A stretch of DNA of 64,000 bases. It comes from Bacillus sp. AFS059628 (GTDB taxonomy: Bacteria; Bacillota; Bacilli; Bacillales; Bacillaceae_G). The first letter of the stretch is position 1. Each line of letters begins with the position of its first letter. The notes below the pieces were generated by a model. It ran no database searches and had not been told where the DNA came from. It saw nothing but the letters and a program-made list of their open reading frames with translations. The translations under genes and the position numbers were made by a program. Shown in pieces: positions 42,808 to 50,962 of this stretch. The stretch covers positions 62,001 to 126,000 of the forward strand of contig NZ_NVEC01000007.1 in assembly GCF_002571225.1 (NCBI RefSeq), in the 5' to 3' direction.

Positions 42808-43779
42808 GTGAAACTTATTCATTTAACTCATCCACATGAACAAAATAAATTAGAATTACCACCTACTGTAATGGCATTAGGATTTTTTGATGGCATTCAT
42901 TTAGGACATCAACGTGTAATTCGAACTGCGAAACAAATAGCAGATGAACGAGGATACAAAAGTGCAGTGATGACATTTTACCCACATCCATCTGTTGTTT
43001 TAGGTAAAAAGGAAGCGCATGCCGAGTATATTACACCGATGTGTGATAAAGAGAAAATAGTCGAGAACTTAGGAATCGATATATTATATGTTGTTAAATT
43101 TGATGAATTATTTGCAGAGTTATTACCACAACAATTTGTAGATGATTATATTATTGGTTTAAATGTAAAGCATGTAGTAGCAGGGTTTGATTATTCATAT
43201 GGACGTTTAGGAAAAGGAAAGATGGAGACTTTACCATTTCATGCAAGAGGGGAGTTTACACAGACTGTGATTGAAAAAGTTGAATTTCAAGAAGAGAAAG
43301 TAAGTTCTACAGCATTACGAAAGTTAATTCGAAATGGCGAAATGGAAAAAATTCCATCTATTTTAGGTAGAGCATATACAGTAGGGGGAACGGTTGTACA
43401 CGGTGATAAACGTGGACGTCAAATTGGTTTCCCGACAGCGAATGTTGGTTTAAGTGATGAGTATCTATTACCACCTGTAGGTGTTTATGCAGTGAGATTA
43501 AAAGTTCACGATGAATGGTTCGATGGTGTATGTAATATTGGATATAAACCAACCTTTAAAGAAGATGAGCGTCAACTTTCTATTGAAGTGCACTTATTTG
43601 AATTTAACAAAGACATATATGATCAAAATGTTACAGTAGAGTGGCATATGCGTATAAGAGAAGAGAAGAAATTCAATGGCATCGATGAGTTAGTTGAACA
43701 AATCGCAAAAGATAAGAAAACAGCACAAGAATATTTTGCGAACGAAAAGAATATACTTGCTTTTTCAAATGAAAAGTAG
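42808..43779 (+). CDS. ribF: Bifunctional riboflavin kinase/FAD synthetase
   Basis: Converts riboflavin to FMN and FMN to FAD. The 323-residue protein has the N-terminal nucleotidyltransferase domain (ALGFFDGIHLGHQRVI, then ISSTALRKLI-type VSSTALRKLIRNGEM) and the C-terminal flavokinase domain (VVHGDKRGRQIGFPTANVGL, PPVGVYAVRLKV, CNIGYKPTF). A longer in-frame reading from TTG 42772 exists, but AAAAGGTGA at 42791-42799 and the MKLIHLTHP start favour GTG 42808. Confidence 0.95.
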   Translation: MKLIHLTHPHEQNKLELPPTVMALGFFDGIHLGHQRVIRTAKQIADERGYKSAVMTFYPHPSVVLGKKEAHAEYITPMCDKEKIVENLGIDILYVVKFDELFAELLPQQFVDDYIIGLNVKHVVAGFDYSYGRLGKGKMETLPFHARGEFTQTVIEKVEFQEEKVSSTALRKLIRNGEMEKIPSILGRAYTVGGTVVHGDKRGRQIGFPTANVGLSDEYLLPPVGVYAVRLKVHDEWFDGVCNIGYKPTFKEDERQLSIEVHLFEFNKDIYDQNVTVEWHMRIREEKKFNGIDELVEQIAKDKKTAQEYFANEKNILAFSNEK

Positions 43780-43785
43780 TATTCT
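43757..43785 (+). promoter_or_regulatory. Probable sigma-A promoter for rpsO
   Basis: TTGCTT (43757-43762), 17-base spacer, TATTCT (43780-43785), lying across the ribF stop codon. Confidence 0.5.
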
Positions 43786-43789
43786 ATGT

Positions 43790-43870
43790 TATGTACTTTA
43801 TGACAACCATTGCTTGGCATTGCGACTCACCGACGCTTGCTAGGTAATCGGGGGTTTAATTAATAGGAGG
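43790..43870 (+). promoter_or_regulatory. S15 leader RNA (rpsO autoregulation)
   Basis: The leader has a CACCGA...TCGGGG stem enclosing GCTTGCTAGGTAA, and other short stems, just upstream of AGGAGGTGA. Ribosomal protein S15 represses its own translation through such leaders in several bacteria including Geobacillus. Assigned by position and visible folding. Confidence 0.5.
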
Positions 43871-43879
43871 TGAAATAGG

Positions 43880-44149
43880 ATGGCTTTAACACAAGAGCGT
43901 AAAAATGAAATCATTGCACAATTTAGAACTCATGAGACTGATACTGGTTCTCCAGAGGTTCAAATTGCTGTCCTAACGGAGCAAATTAACACTCTAAACG
44001 AGCACTTACGTACTCACAAGAAAGATCATCATTCACGTCGTGGTCTATTAAAGATGGTTGGTAAACGTCGTAACTTACTAACTTACCTTCGTAATAGCGA
44101 TATCACACGTTACCGTGAATTAATCACAAAGCTTGGCTTACGTCGATAG
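43880..44149 (+). CDS. rpsO: 30S ribosomal protein S15
   Basis: Primary binder of the 16S central domain. The 89-residue sequence has the family signature [43 protein letters not shown] and ends [13 protein letters not shown]. It has a strong AGGAGGTGA and stands between its own leader and a terminator. Confidence 0.99.
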
Positions 44150-44154
44150 TCAAA

Positions 44155-44180
44155 GAAGCGGGAATATTCCCGCTTTTTTG
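44155..44180 (+). terminator. Intrinsic terminator after rpsO
   Basis: AAGCGGGAA-ta-TTCCCGCTT then TTTT. Confidence 0.92.
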
Positions 44181-44250
44181 TTAGGTAAAAATATATCTTC
44201 TACTCTTTATAGCTTACTTCATTTTCGGTAATACTAGAGGTAGAATATTG

Positions 44251-44259
44251 TGATATACT
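44251..44259 (+). promoter_or_regulatory. Extended -10 promoter for pnp
   Basis: TGA-TATACT forms an extended -10; no good -35 hexamer is present. It lies 50 bases before the pnp start. Confidence 0.45.
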
Positions 44260-44309
44260 ATCCATTTACATAGAAGAATTGAATACTTTAAATTGAGAGG
44301 GGTACTTAA

Positions 44310-46448
44310 ATGAGTCAAGAAAAGCAAGTCTTCTCGATAGATTTAGCTGGTCGCCAGCTAACAGTTGAAACAGGTCAGCTTGCAAAGCAAGCGAACGGAG
44401 CAGTATTAGTAAGATATGGCGATACAGCGGTTCTATCTACAGCAACTGCATCAAAAGAAGCAAAAAATGTAGATTTCTTCCCACTTACAGTAAACTATGA
44501 AGAGCGTTTATATGCAGTCGGAAAAATTCCAGGCGGTTTCATTAAACGTGAAGGTCGTCCAAGTGAAAAAGCAATTTTGGCAAGTCGTTTAATCGACCGT
44601 CCAATTCGTCCACTTTTCGCAGATGGTTTCCGTAACGAAGTACAAGTTGTCAGCATCGTAATGAGTGTTGATCAAGATTGTTCTTCTGAAATGGCAGCTA
44701 TGCTTGGTTCTTCATTAGCGTTATCGATTTCAGATATTCCATTTGAAGGTCCAATCGCGGGTGCAACAGTTGGTCGTATTAACGGCGAATTCGTTATCAA
44801 CCCAACAGTAGAACAGCAAGAACAAAGTGATATTCACCTTGTTGTAGCTGGTACGAAAGATGCAATTAACATGGTTGAAGCAGGAGCAGATCAAGTGCCT
44901 GAGGAAACAATGTTAGAAGCAATTATGTTTGGTCATGACGAAATTAAACGTCTAATTGCATTCCAAGAAGAGATTGTACAAGCTGTAGGTAAAGAGAAAT
45001 CAGAAGTGAAACTTTATGAAGTTGACGCTGATCTTAACCAAGCTGTACGTGAAATGGCTGAGAAGGATATGCATTCTGCAATTCAAGTACATGAGAAACA
45101 TGCACGTGAAGATGCAATTAATGAAGTGAAAAAGCGTGTAATCGAGCATTACGAAGCGCAAGAAGCTGACGCTGATACATTAGGACAAGTAAATGAGATT
45201 TTATATAAAATTGTAAAAGAAGAAGTACGTCGTCTTATTACAGTTGAGAAAATCCGCCCAGATGGCCGTAAAGGTGACGAAATCCGTCCATTAGCATCAG
45301 AGGTTGGCATTTTATCTCGTACACACGGTTCTGGTTTATTCACACGTGGACAAACACAAGCATTAAGTATTTGTACATTAGGTGCATTAGGCGATGTGCA
45401 AATTTTAGATGGTCTTGGTGTAGAAGAATCAAAACGCTTTATGCACCATTACAATTTCCCATCATTTAGTGTTGGTGAAACAAGACCAATGCGTGGGCCA
45501 GGTCGTCGTGAAATCGGTCACGGTGCACTAGGAGAACGTGCTCTTGAGCCTGTAATTCCATCTGAAAAAGATTTCCCATATACAGTACGTCTTGTATCTG
45601 AAGTTTTAGAATCAAATGGTTCGACTTCACAAGCAAGTATTTGTGGTAGTACTTTAGCAATGATGGATGCTGGTGTTCCACTTAAAGCTCCAGTTGCAGG
45701 TATTGCAATGGGTCTAGTTAAATCAGGTGAGCATTACACAATTTTATCTGATATTCAAGGTATGGAAGATCATTTAGGTGATATGGACTTTAAAGTAGCA
45801 GGTACAGCGCAAGGTGTAACTGCACTACAAATGGACATTAAAATCGATGGTCTATCTCGTGAAATTTTAGAAGAGGCATTACAACAAGCGAAAGTTGGTC
45901 GTGTGCACATTCTAAATCATATGTTATCTGTTATTGCAGAGCCACGTACTGAATTATCAGCATACGCTCCAAAGATTATTACAATGACAATTAACCCAGA
46001 TAAAATCCGTGACGTTATCGGACCAAGCGGTAAACAAATCAATAAAATTATTGAAGAAACTGGCGTTAAAATTGATATCGAGCAAGATGGTACAGTATTC
46101 ATTTCTTCAATAAATCAAGAAATGAACGACAAAGCTAAGAAAATTATCGAAGATATCGTTCGCGAAGTACAAGTAGGTGAAATCTACGAAGGAAAAGTGA
46201 AACGTGTTGAGAAATTCGGTGCTTTCGTTGAATTATTCAGCGGAAAAGATGGATTAGTTCACATTTCTGAACTTGCACTTGAGCGTGTAGGTAAAGTAGA
46301 AGACGTTGTGAAAATCGGTGATGTAATTACAGTTAAAGTTATCGAGATTGACAAGCAAGGTCGTGTGAATCTATCTAGAAAAGTATTGCTAAAAGAAGAG
46401 CAAGAAAAAGAAGCTGCTAAAGAAGAAAACAAACAAGAGCAGCAATAA
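44310..46448 (+). CDS. pnp: Polynucleotide phosphorylase
   Basis: Phosphorolytic 3'-5' exoribonuclease of the RNA degradosome; trimeric. The 712 residues contain two RNase PH domains ([33 protein letters not shown]; then [22 protein letters not shown] and the active-site region [20 protein letters not shown]), a KH domain ([20 protein letters not shown]) and an S1 domain ([20 protein letters not shown]). A short acidic tail follows. All domains are intact and length is normal. Confidence 0.98.
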   Translation: MSQEKQVFSIDLAGRQLTVETGQLAKQANGAVLVRYGDTAVLSTATASKEAKNVDFFPLTVNYEERLYAVGKIPGGFIKREGRPSEKAILASRLIDRPIRPLFADGFRNEVQVVSIVMSVDQDCSSEMAAMLGSSLALSISDIPFEGPIAGATVGRINGEFVINPTVEQQEQSDIHLVVAGTKDAINMVEAGADQVPEETMLEAIMFGHDEIKRLIAFQEEIVQAVGKEKSEVKLYEVDADLNQAVREMAEKDMHSAIQVHEKHAREDAINEVKKRVIEHYEAQEADADTLGQVNEILYKIVKEEVRRLITVEKIRPDGRKGDEIRPLASEVGILSRTHGSGLFTRGQTQALSICTLGALGDVQILDGLGVEESKRFMHHYNFPSFSVGETRPMRGPGRREIGHGALGERALEPVIPSEKDFPYTVRLVSEVLESNGSTSQASICGSTLAMMDAGVPLKAPVAGIAMGLVKSGEHYTILSDIQGMEDHLGDMDFKVAGTAQGVTALQMDIKIDGLSREILEEALQQAKVGRVHILNHMLSVIAEPRTELSAYAPKIITMTINPDKIRDVIGPSGKQINKIIEETGVKIDIEQDGTVFISSINQEMNDKAKKIIEDIVREVQVGEIYEGKVKRVEKFGAFVELFSGKDGLVHISELALERVGKVEDVVKIGDVITVKVIEIDKQGRVNLSRKVLLKEEQEKEAAKEENKQEQQ

Positions 46449-46449
46449 G

Positions 46450-46477
46450 TAAAAGCCAGTTTAACTGGCTTTTTTTG
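46450..46477 (+). terminator. Intrinsic terminator after pnp
   Basis: AAAAGCCAGT-tta-ACTGGCTTTT followed by TTT. Confidence 0.92.
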
Positions 46478-46599
46478 TTATGTAAAAATATGATTTATAT
46501 ATATTTTTATGTCAGCATAGGTATAGTTTTCATTATAACGCTCAAATTAACAAAGATAAGAAGAAAAATGTTTTTTATATAGTTAATGGGAGGGTTTAT

Positions 46600-47499
46600 A
46601 TGAAAGCTCGTATATTGGCATACATATGTATATTCTTTTTATATGTCAGTGTAGGCTCTTATTCCGTTTTTGCACAGGATAACTTATATGAAGAAATTCA
46701 AAAGCATGCAAAACAATATGAGATTGCACCTCAAAATGCGATGATTGATAAGATCTGGAAAGCAACACCAGGATATAATGGAAGACAAGTTGATATGGAA
46801 GCATCCTACAACAATATGAAGAAGCTAAAGAAATTTGATCAAAAACATCTTGAATTCAAGGAAGTATCACCGAGTGTCCACTTAGAAGATTTATCACCAG
46901 CTCCAATTTATAGGGGGCATCCGAATAAAAAGATGGTGGGATTAACAATAAATGTGGCATGGGGAAATGAGTATTTGCCTCGTATATTAGAAATATTGAA
47001 AAAACACGATGTGAAGGCAACTTTCTTTTTAGAAGGACGTTGGGTGAAAGAAAATTTACGATTTGCAAAAATGATTGTCGATGCAAATCAAGAAGTTGGA
47101 AATCATTCATACACTCACCCTAATATGAAAACGCTATCGTCTGATGAAATACGAGAGCAGTTACAAAAAACAAATCGAATGATTGAAGCAGCTACGAATC
47201 AAAAGGTGAGATGGTTTGCACCGCCGAGCGGAAGTTTTCGGGATGAAGTCGTGAAAATTGCAGATGATTTCCAAATGGGAACGATCATGTGGACTGTCGA
47301 TACAATTGATTGGAAGCGACCTGAGCCAGATGTACTATTGCAGAGAGTAATGCGAAAAATACATCCTGGTGCTATCGTATTAATGCATCCTACTTCATCT
47401 ACATCAGAAGCATTAGATACAATGATTACAAAATTGAAGGAACAAGGATATAAAATAGGGAATATAACAGAATTAATGGATGAAAAACGCGTGGATTAA
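46600..47499 (+). CDS. ylxY: YlxY-type polysaccharide deacetylase homologue, probably without the catalytic Asp
   Basis: Secreted or membrane-anchored NodB-fold protein of 299 residues. It has a signal peptide (hydrophobic residues ~5-24, then VFA before QD). The NodB domain spans ~110-290. The usual first motif (TFDDG) is replaced by INVAWGNE, so the catalytic/metal Asp is absent; motif 2 is kept as GNHSYTHPNM, and later motifs are APPSGSFR, WTVDTIDW and IVLMHPT. The pnp-ylxY-mlpA order is conserved in Bacillus. The B. anthracis homologue has been linked to cell shape, I recall. Activity on peptidoglycan cannot be assumed. GGGAGGG precedes the ATG. Confidence 0.9.
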   Translation: MKARILAYICIFFLYVSVGSYSVFAQDNLYEEIQKHAKQYEIAPQNAMIDKIWKATPGYNGRQVDMEASYNNMKKLKKFDQKHLEFKEVSPSVHLEDLSPAPIYRGHPNKKMVGLTINVAWGNEYLPRILEILKKHDVKATFFLEGRWVKENLRFAKMIVDANQEVGNHSYTHPNMKTLSSDEIREQLQKTNRMIEAATNQKVRWFAPPSGSFRDEVVKIADDFQMGTIMWTVDTIDWKRPEPDVLLQRVMRKIHPGAIVLMHPTSSTSEALDTMITKLKEQGYKIGNITELMDEKRVD

Positions 47500-47585
47500 A
47501 TACATTTGCATGACATTCATCCTTAAACTTGTTATCATTAAATAATAGCACTTATTTAGAGAAACTGGCAGTAGGAGGAAAGTTT

Positions 47586-48827
47586 TTGATTAAAAAATAT
47601 ACTTGTAAAAATGGTGTAAGAATAGTTATGGAGAATATACCAACTGTAAGATCAGTTGCGATTGGTATTTGGATTCATGCAGGATCAAGAAATGAAAATG
47701 AAAAAAATAACGGGATTTCTCACTTTTTAGAGCATATGTTCTTTAAAGGGACGGAAACACGTAGTGCACGCGAAATCGCAGAATCATTTGATAGCATTGG
47801 TGGGCAAGTGAATGCTTTTACTTCAAAAGAATACACTTGTTACTATGCAAAAGTGCTAGATGAGCATGCTAAATACGCTTTAGATGTATTAGCAGACATG
47901 TTCTTTAATTCAACATTTGATGAAGAAGAATTGAAAAAAGAGAAGAATGTCGTATGTGAAGAAATTAAAATGTACGAAGATGCTCCAGATGATATTGTGC
48001 ATGATATGTTAACGAAAGCAACATATGAAACGCATCCGCTTGGATATCCTATTTTAGGAACAGAAGAAACGCTTAATACGTTTACAGGTGATACGCTACG
48101 CCAATATATTAAGGATCATTACACACCTGAAAATGTAGTTGTTTCAGTTGCAGGAAATATTGATGAAGCCTTCTTACAAACAGTAGAGCAATATTTCGGT
48201 AGTTATGAAGGAACGACAAACCGTGAACAAGTACATAGCCCAATCTTCCATTTTAATAAGGTAGCACGTAAAAAGGAAACAGAACAAGCTCATTTATGTC
48301 TAGGATATAAAGGCTTACAAATGGGGCACGAGGATATTTATAACTTAATCGTATTAAATAACGTTTTAGGCGGTAGTATGAGTAGCCGTTTATTCCAAGA
48401 AGTACGTGAGCAACGTGGGTTAGCATACTCAGTATTTTCTTACCATTCTTCTTATGAAGATACAGGTATGTTAACACTGTATGGTGGAACAGGTAGTCAA
48501 CAATTAGATACACTGTATGAAACAATGCAAGAAACATTAGAAACATTGAAAAATACAGGTATCACAGAAAAAGAGCTTATTAATAGTAAAGAGCAATTAA
48601 AAGGAAACTTAATGTTAAGTTTAGAAAGTACGAATAGCCGTATGAGCCGTAATGGTAAAAATGAATTGCTACTTCGTAAGCACCGTTCACTTGATGAAAT
48701 TATTGAAAGTGTAAACACTGTAACAAAAGAAAATGTAGATGGGTTAATTCGTAACATGTTTACAGATGAATTCTCTGCAGCATTAATTAGTCCAGATGGA
48801 AAACTTCCAAAAGGAATAAAACTATAA
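47586..48827 (+). CDS. mlpA: M16 family zinc peptidase MlpA (YmxG)
   Basis: Processing-peptidase-like cytoplasmic metalloprotease. The 413-residue protein has the inverted zinc motif HFLEH (residues 46-50) with the downstream Glu region (FDEEELKKEKNVVCEEIKMYED) and the C-terminal M16 half (LCLGYKGL, GGSMSSRLFQEVREQRGLAYSVFSYH). In B. subtilis MlpA has been linked to control of extracellular protease expression. The TTG at 47586 is 7 bases after AGGAGG; a longer frame from 47529 has no ribosome binding site. Confidence 0.93.
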   Translation: MIKKYTCKNGVRIVMENIPTVRSVAIGIWIHAGSRNENEKNNGISHFLEHMFFKGTETRSAREIAESFDSIGGQVNAFTSKEYTCYYAKVLDEHAKYALDVLADMFFNSTFDEEELKKEKNVVCEEIKMYEDAPDDIVHDMLTKATYETHPLGYPILGTEETLNTFTGDTLRQYIKDHYTPENVVVSVAGNIDEAFLQTVEQYFGSYEGTTNREQVHSPIFHFNKVARKKETEQAHLCLGYKGLQMGHEDIYNLIVLNNVLGGSMSSRLFQEVREQRGLAYSVFSYHSSYEDTGMLTLYGGTGSQQLDTLYETMQETLETLKNTGITEKELINSKEQLKGNLMLSLESTNSRMSRNGKNELLLRKHRSLDEIIESVNTVTKENVDGLIRNMFTDEFSAALISPDGKLPKGIKL

Positions 48828-48831
48828 TTGC

Positions 48832-48959
48832 TTTATCCCGCTATTCGCCGGGCAGTAAGACTCCCACCTCAAAATTCGGCTGGAGCAAAGAAGTTAGGTG
48901 AGAGCTGATAATCAGTGGGGGGGATGTTCATCCCCCCACTGATTAAAGTTTCACTTTAT
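48832..48959. repeat. bcr1-type repeat with TTTAT target duplication
   Basis: A 118-base non-coding element bounded by TTTAT at both ends (48832-48836 and 48955-48959). It can fold into CCCG/CGGG at the start, a CTC-CACCT/AGGTG-GAG stem in the middle and a long AATCAGTGGGGGG...CCCCCCACTGATT hairpin (48910-48946). This matches what is known of bcr1, a B. cereus-group repeat of about 155 bp that duplicates TTTAT and is thought to be a small non-autonomous mobile element. I identify it from memory of its features, not by alignment. Confidence 0.7.
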
Positions 48960-48970
48960 ATGAAGTATGT

Positions 48971-49016
48971 AAAAATAACCGTATCTCTTTTAAAAGAGAT
49001 ACGGTTATTTTTTTTG
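48971..49016 (+). terminator. Strong intrinsic terminator after mlpA
   Basis: AAATAACCGTATCTCTTTT pairs with AAAAGAGATACGGTTATTT, followed by T residues. It works in either direction. Confidence 0.93.
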
Positions 49017-49080
49017 GATATACAGAATAGGTACTAATTATGGATAACTTACATTCATAATTTCGATAGGGGGAGAGCAT

Positions 49081-49332
49081 ATGCGATTAAGTGAATTAAG
49101 CGGTAAAGAGATCGTAAATTTAGAAAGAGCCGAAAAAATGGGTGTTTTAGGATATGTGGATTTAGAGATTGATGAGAAGGATGGCCAAATACAGGCTCTT
49201 ATCATACCAGCTGGGAAATGGGGAGGTTTTAAAAAGGAACCACAAGAAGTAAGAGTTACGTGGAGCCAAATTAAAAAAGTAGGGCATGATATGATCCTTT
49301 GTGATATTACAGATCGTCCAAATTTGAAGTGA
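49081..49332 (+). CDS. ymxH: YmxH/YlmC family sporulation-associated protein
   Basis: An 83-residue PRC-barrel-like protein of the YlmC/YmxH family (MRLSELSGKEIVNLERAEKMGVLG, then IQALIIPAGKWGGF and VTWSQIKKVGHDMIL). Family members are tied to sporulation by location next to dipicolinate genes, but no biochemical function is established. GGGGGAG precedes the ATG. Two terminators separate it from spoVFA, so it is a separate unit. Confidence 0.88.
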   Translation: MRLSELSGKEIVNLERAEKMGVLGYVDLEIDEKDGQIQALIIPAGKWGGFKKEPQEVRVTWSQIKKVGHDMILCDITDRPNLK

Positions 49333-49360
49333 AAGATGGCCATTTTGGTCATCTTTTTTT
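49332..49360 (+). terminator. Intrinsic terminator after ymxH
   Basis: AAAGATG-gCC...GG-tCATCTTT followed by TTTT; overlaps the ymxH stop. Confidence 0.8.
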
Positions 49361-49430
49361 GTGCATTCCCCGCAGAGTATTAGCTCACATGAATCGAGCT
49401 TCTACGGGCAATCAATTTCCTACATAATGT

Positions 49431-49466
49431 CCTCTCATATGCGGAATTTTGAGGGGAGGTTTTTTT
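49431..49466 (+). terminator. Second terminator-like stem between ymxH and spoVFA
   Basis: CCTCTCA and TGAGGGG pair (one G-T) across a 12-base loop, then GAGGTTTTTTT. The two stems lie 70 bases apart without a gene between them. Confidence 0.6.
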
Positions 49467-49513
49467 GCATACAAAGAGCGAAATCAATCATGTGTGCTTT
49501 TTGTTTTTCAATC

Positions 49514-49541
49514 ACCTAAAACTCGTACATTACATATGATG
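49514..49541 (+). promoter_or_regulatory. Candidate sigma-K promoter for spoVFA
   Basis: ACC (49514-49516), 16-base spacer, CATATGATG (49533-49541), close to the sigma-K consensus AC-N16/17-CATANNNTA (last base differs). spoVF is a mother-cell sigma-K operon in B. subtilis, which fits. Confidence 0.45.
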
Positions 49542-49605
49542 TGGAGGAAAAAGAAAAAGTAGGCACTTTTCTTATAAATGACAGAAAAAGAAGGTGAATT
49601 AGGGA

Positions 49606-50508
49606 ATGTTGACTGAGATGCATATTGCTGTCATAGGAGGAGATGCAAGACAGCTAGAAGTAATTCGCAAGCTAGTTGAATTGGATGCGAAACTTTCATT
49701 GATAGGGTTTGATCAGTTAGATCATGGCTTCACAGGGGCGGCAAAAGAAAGTATACAAAATTTAGATTTCACTTCTGTAGATGCAATTATTTTGCCAGTT
49801 GCAGGTACAAATGCCAAGGGAGAAGTAGATACTATTTTTTCAAACGAAAAAGTTTCTATAACGAAAGAACAAATTGAAAATACACCAGAACATTTTACTA
49901 TATATTCAGGTATTGGTACGCCTTACTTGGAAAATCTCGTATCTACTACAAACCGTAAATTAATTAAATTATTTGATCGTGATGATGTGGCAATCTACAA
50001 TTCTATACCAACTGTAGAAGGTACATTAATGATGGTAATTCAACATACCGACTATACGATTCATGGTTCTAATGTAATGGTTTTAGGATTTGGTAGAACA
50101 GGGATGAGCGTTGCCAGAGCATTTCAATCATTAGGAGCCCATGTCAAAGTTGGAGCAAGACGATCGGAACATATTGCACGTATTACAGAGATGATGTTTT
50201 CTCCTTTTCATATGCAGAACATTGAGAAAGAAGTAGGGAATATCGATATTGTCATTAATACAATTCCGCATCTCGTTGTGACAGCGAATGTCATTTCAAA
50301 AATGCCGGCCCATACGTTAGTAATTGATTTAGCTTCTAAACCAGGCGGTACCGACTTTAGATATGCGGAAAAAAGAGGAGTCAAAGCGCTGTTAGCACCT
50401 GGATTACCAGGTATTGTTGCTCCAAAAACAGCAGGACAAATTTTAGCGAACGTTCTTTCTCAGTTATTAGCAGAAGATGTAATCGCAAGAAAGGAGAATG
50501 GAGAATGA
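49606..50508 (+). CDS. spoVFA: Dipicolinate synthase subunit A
   Basis: With SpoVFB it makes dipicolinic acid from the lysine-pathway intermediate in the mother cell; dipicolinate is then moved to the spore core and gives heat resistance. The 300-residue protein has an N-terminal domain (MHIAVIGGDARQLEVIRKL) and a Rossmann NAD(P)-binding domain (VMVLGFGRTGMSVARAFQSLGAHVKVGARR, about 160-190), ending in LIDLASKPGG-like and LPGIVAPKTAGQILANVL. It is intact. Its stop overlaps the spoVFB start by four bases. Confidence 0.96.
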   Translation: MLTEMHIAVIGGDARQLEVIRKLVELDAKLSLIGFDQLDHGFTGAAKESIQNLDFTSVDAIILPVAGTNAKGEVDTIFSNEKVSITKEQIENTPEHFTIYSGIGTPYLENLVSTTNRKLIKLFDRDDVAIYNSIPTVEGTLMMVIQHTDYTIHGSNVMVLGFGRTGMSVARAFQSLGAHVKVGARRSEHIARITEMMFSPFHMQNIEKEVGNIDIVINTIPHLVVTANVISKMPAHTLVIDLASKPGGTDFRYAEKRGVKALLAPGLPGIVAPKTAGQILANVLSQLLAEDVIARKENGE

Positions 50509-50945
50509 ATTTAAAAGGGAAGAGAATAGGGTTTGGTTTTACTGGTTCACATTGTACGTACGAAGAAGTAATGCCTCATTTAGAAAAATTGATTGCTGAG
50601 GGAGCAGAAGTACGTCCCGTTGTTTCTTATACTGTTCAATCAACGAATACGAGATTTGGCGAAGGAGCAGAGTGGATTAAAAAGATTGAAGAAGTAACAG
50701 GCTTTAAAGCGATTAATTCAATCGTTGGTGCAGAACCACTAGGACCTAAAATTCCACTAGATTGTATGGTAATTGCACCACTAACAGGAAATTCAATGAG
50801 TAAATTTGCAAATGCAATGACAGACTCTCCAGTATTAATGGCAGCGAAGGCGACGCTAAGAAATGGCAAGCCTGTCGTATTGGCTGTTTCGACGAATGAT
50901 GCTCTAGGGCTTAATGGAGTAAATCTAATTACACCAACAAGGTGA
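50505..50945 (+). CDS. spoVFB: Dipicolinate synthase subunit B, N-terminal part (gene interrupted)
   Basis: Flavoprotein-fold subunit of dipicolinate synthase, normally about 200 residues. Here only ~141 native residues remain: MNLKGKRIGFGFTGSHCTYEEV, the flavin-type APLTGNSMSKFANAMTDSPV and LAVSTNDALGLNGVNL. After GVNL the frame runs into foreign DNA (ITPTR, stop at 50945). The missing ~60 C-terminal residues should lie beyond the right end of the inserted element, outside the window. As drawn, the gene cannot give a full subunit; excision of the element would be needed. The remaining part has no other damage, which argues against plain decay. Confidence 0.92.
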   Translation: MNLKGKRIGFGFTGSHCTYEEVMPHLEKLIAEGAEVRPVVSYTVQSTNTRFGEGAEWIKKIEEVTGFKAINSIVGAEPLGPKIPLDCMVIAPLTGNSMSKFANAMTDSPVLMAAKATLRNGKPVVLAVSTNDALGLNGVNLITPTR

Positions 50946-50962
50946 CAACAAAGCATAAACGC
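50920..50962. other. Left attachment site (attL) of the element in spoVFB
   Basis: The SpoVFB protein match ends at the codons for GVNL (about 50917-50928). The recombinase gene ends at 50963. The recombination core must lie in this interval, probably around GTAAATCTAAT; its exact bases cannot be set without attR or the uninterrupted gene. Confidence 0.7.

Noticed and set aside
50505-50945. Simple pseudogene call for spoVFB
   Set aside because: The break coincides with a recombinase-bearing element edge and the remaining part is free of stops and frameshifts, so a reversible interruption is more likely.
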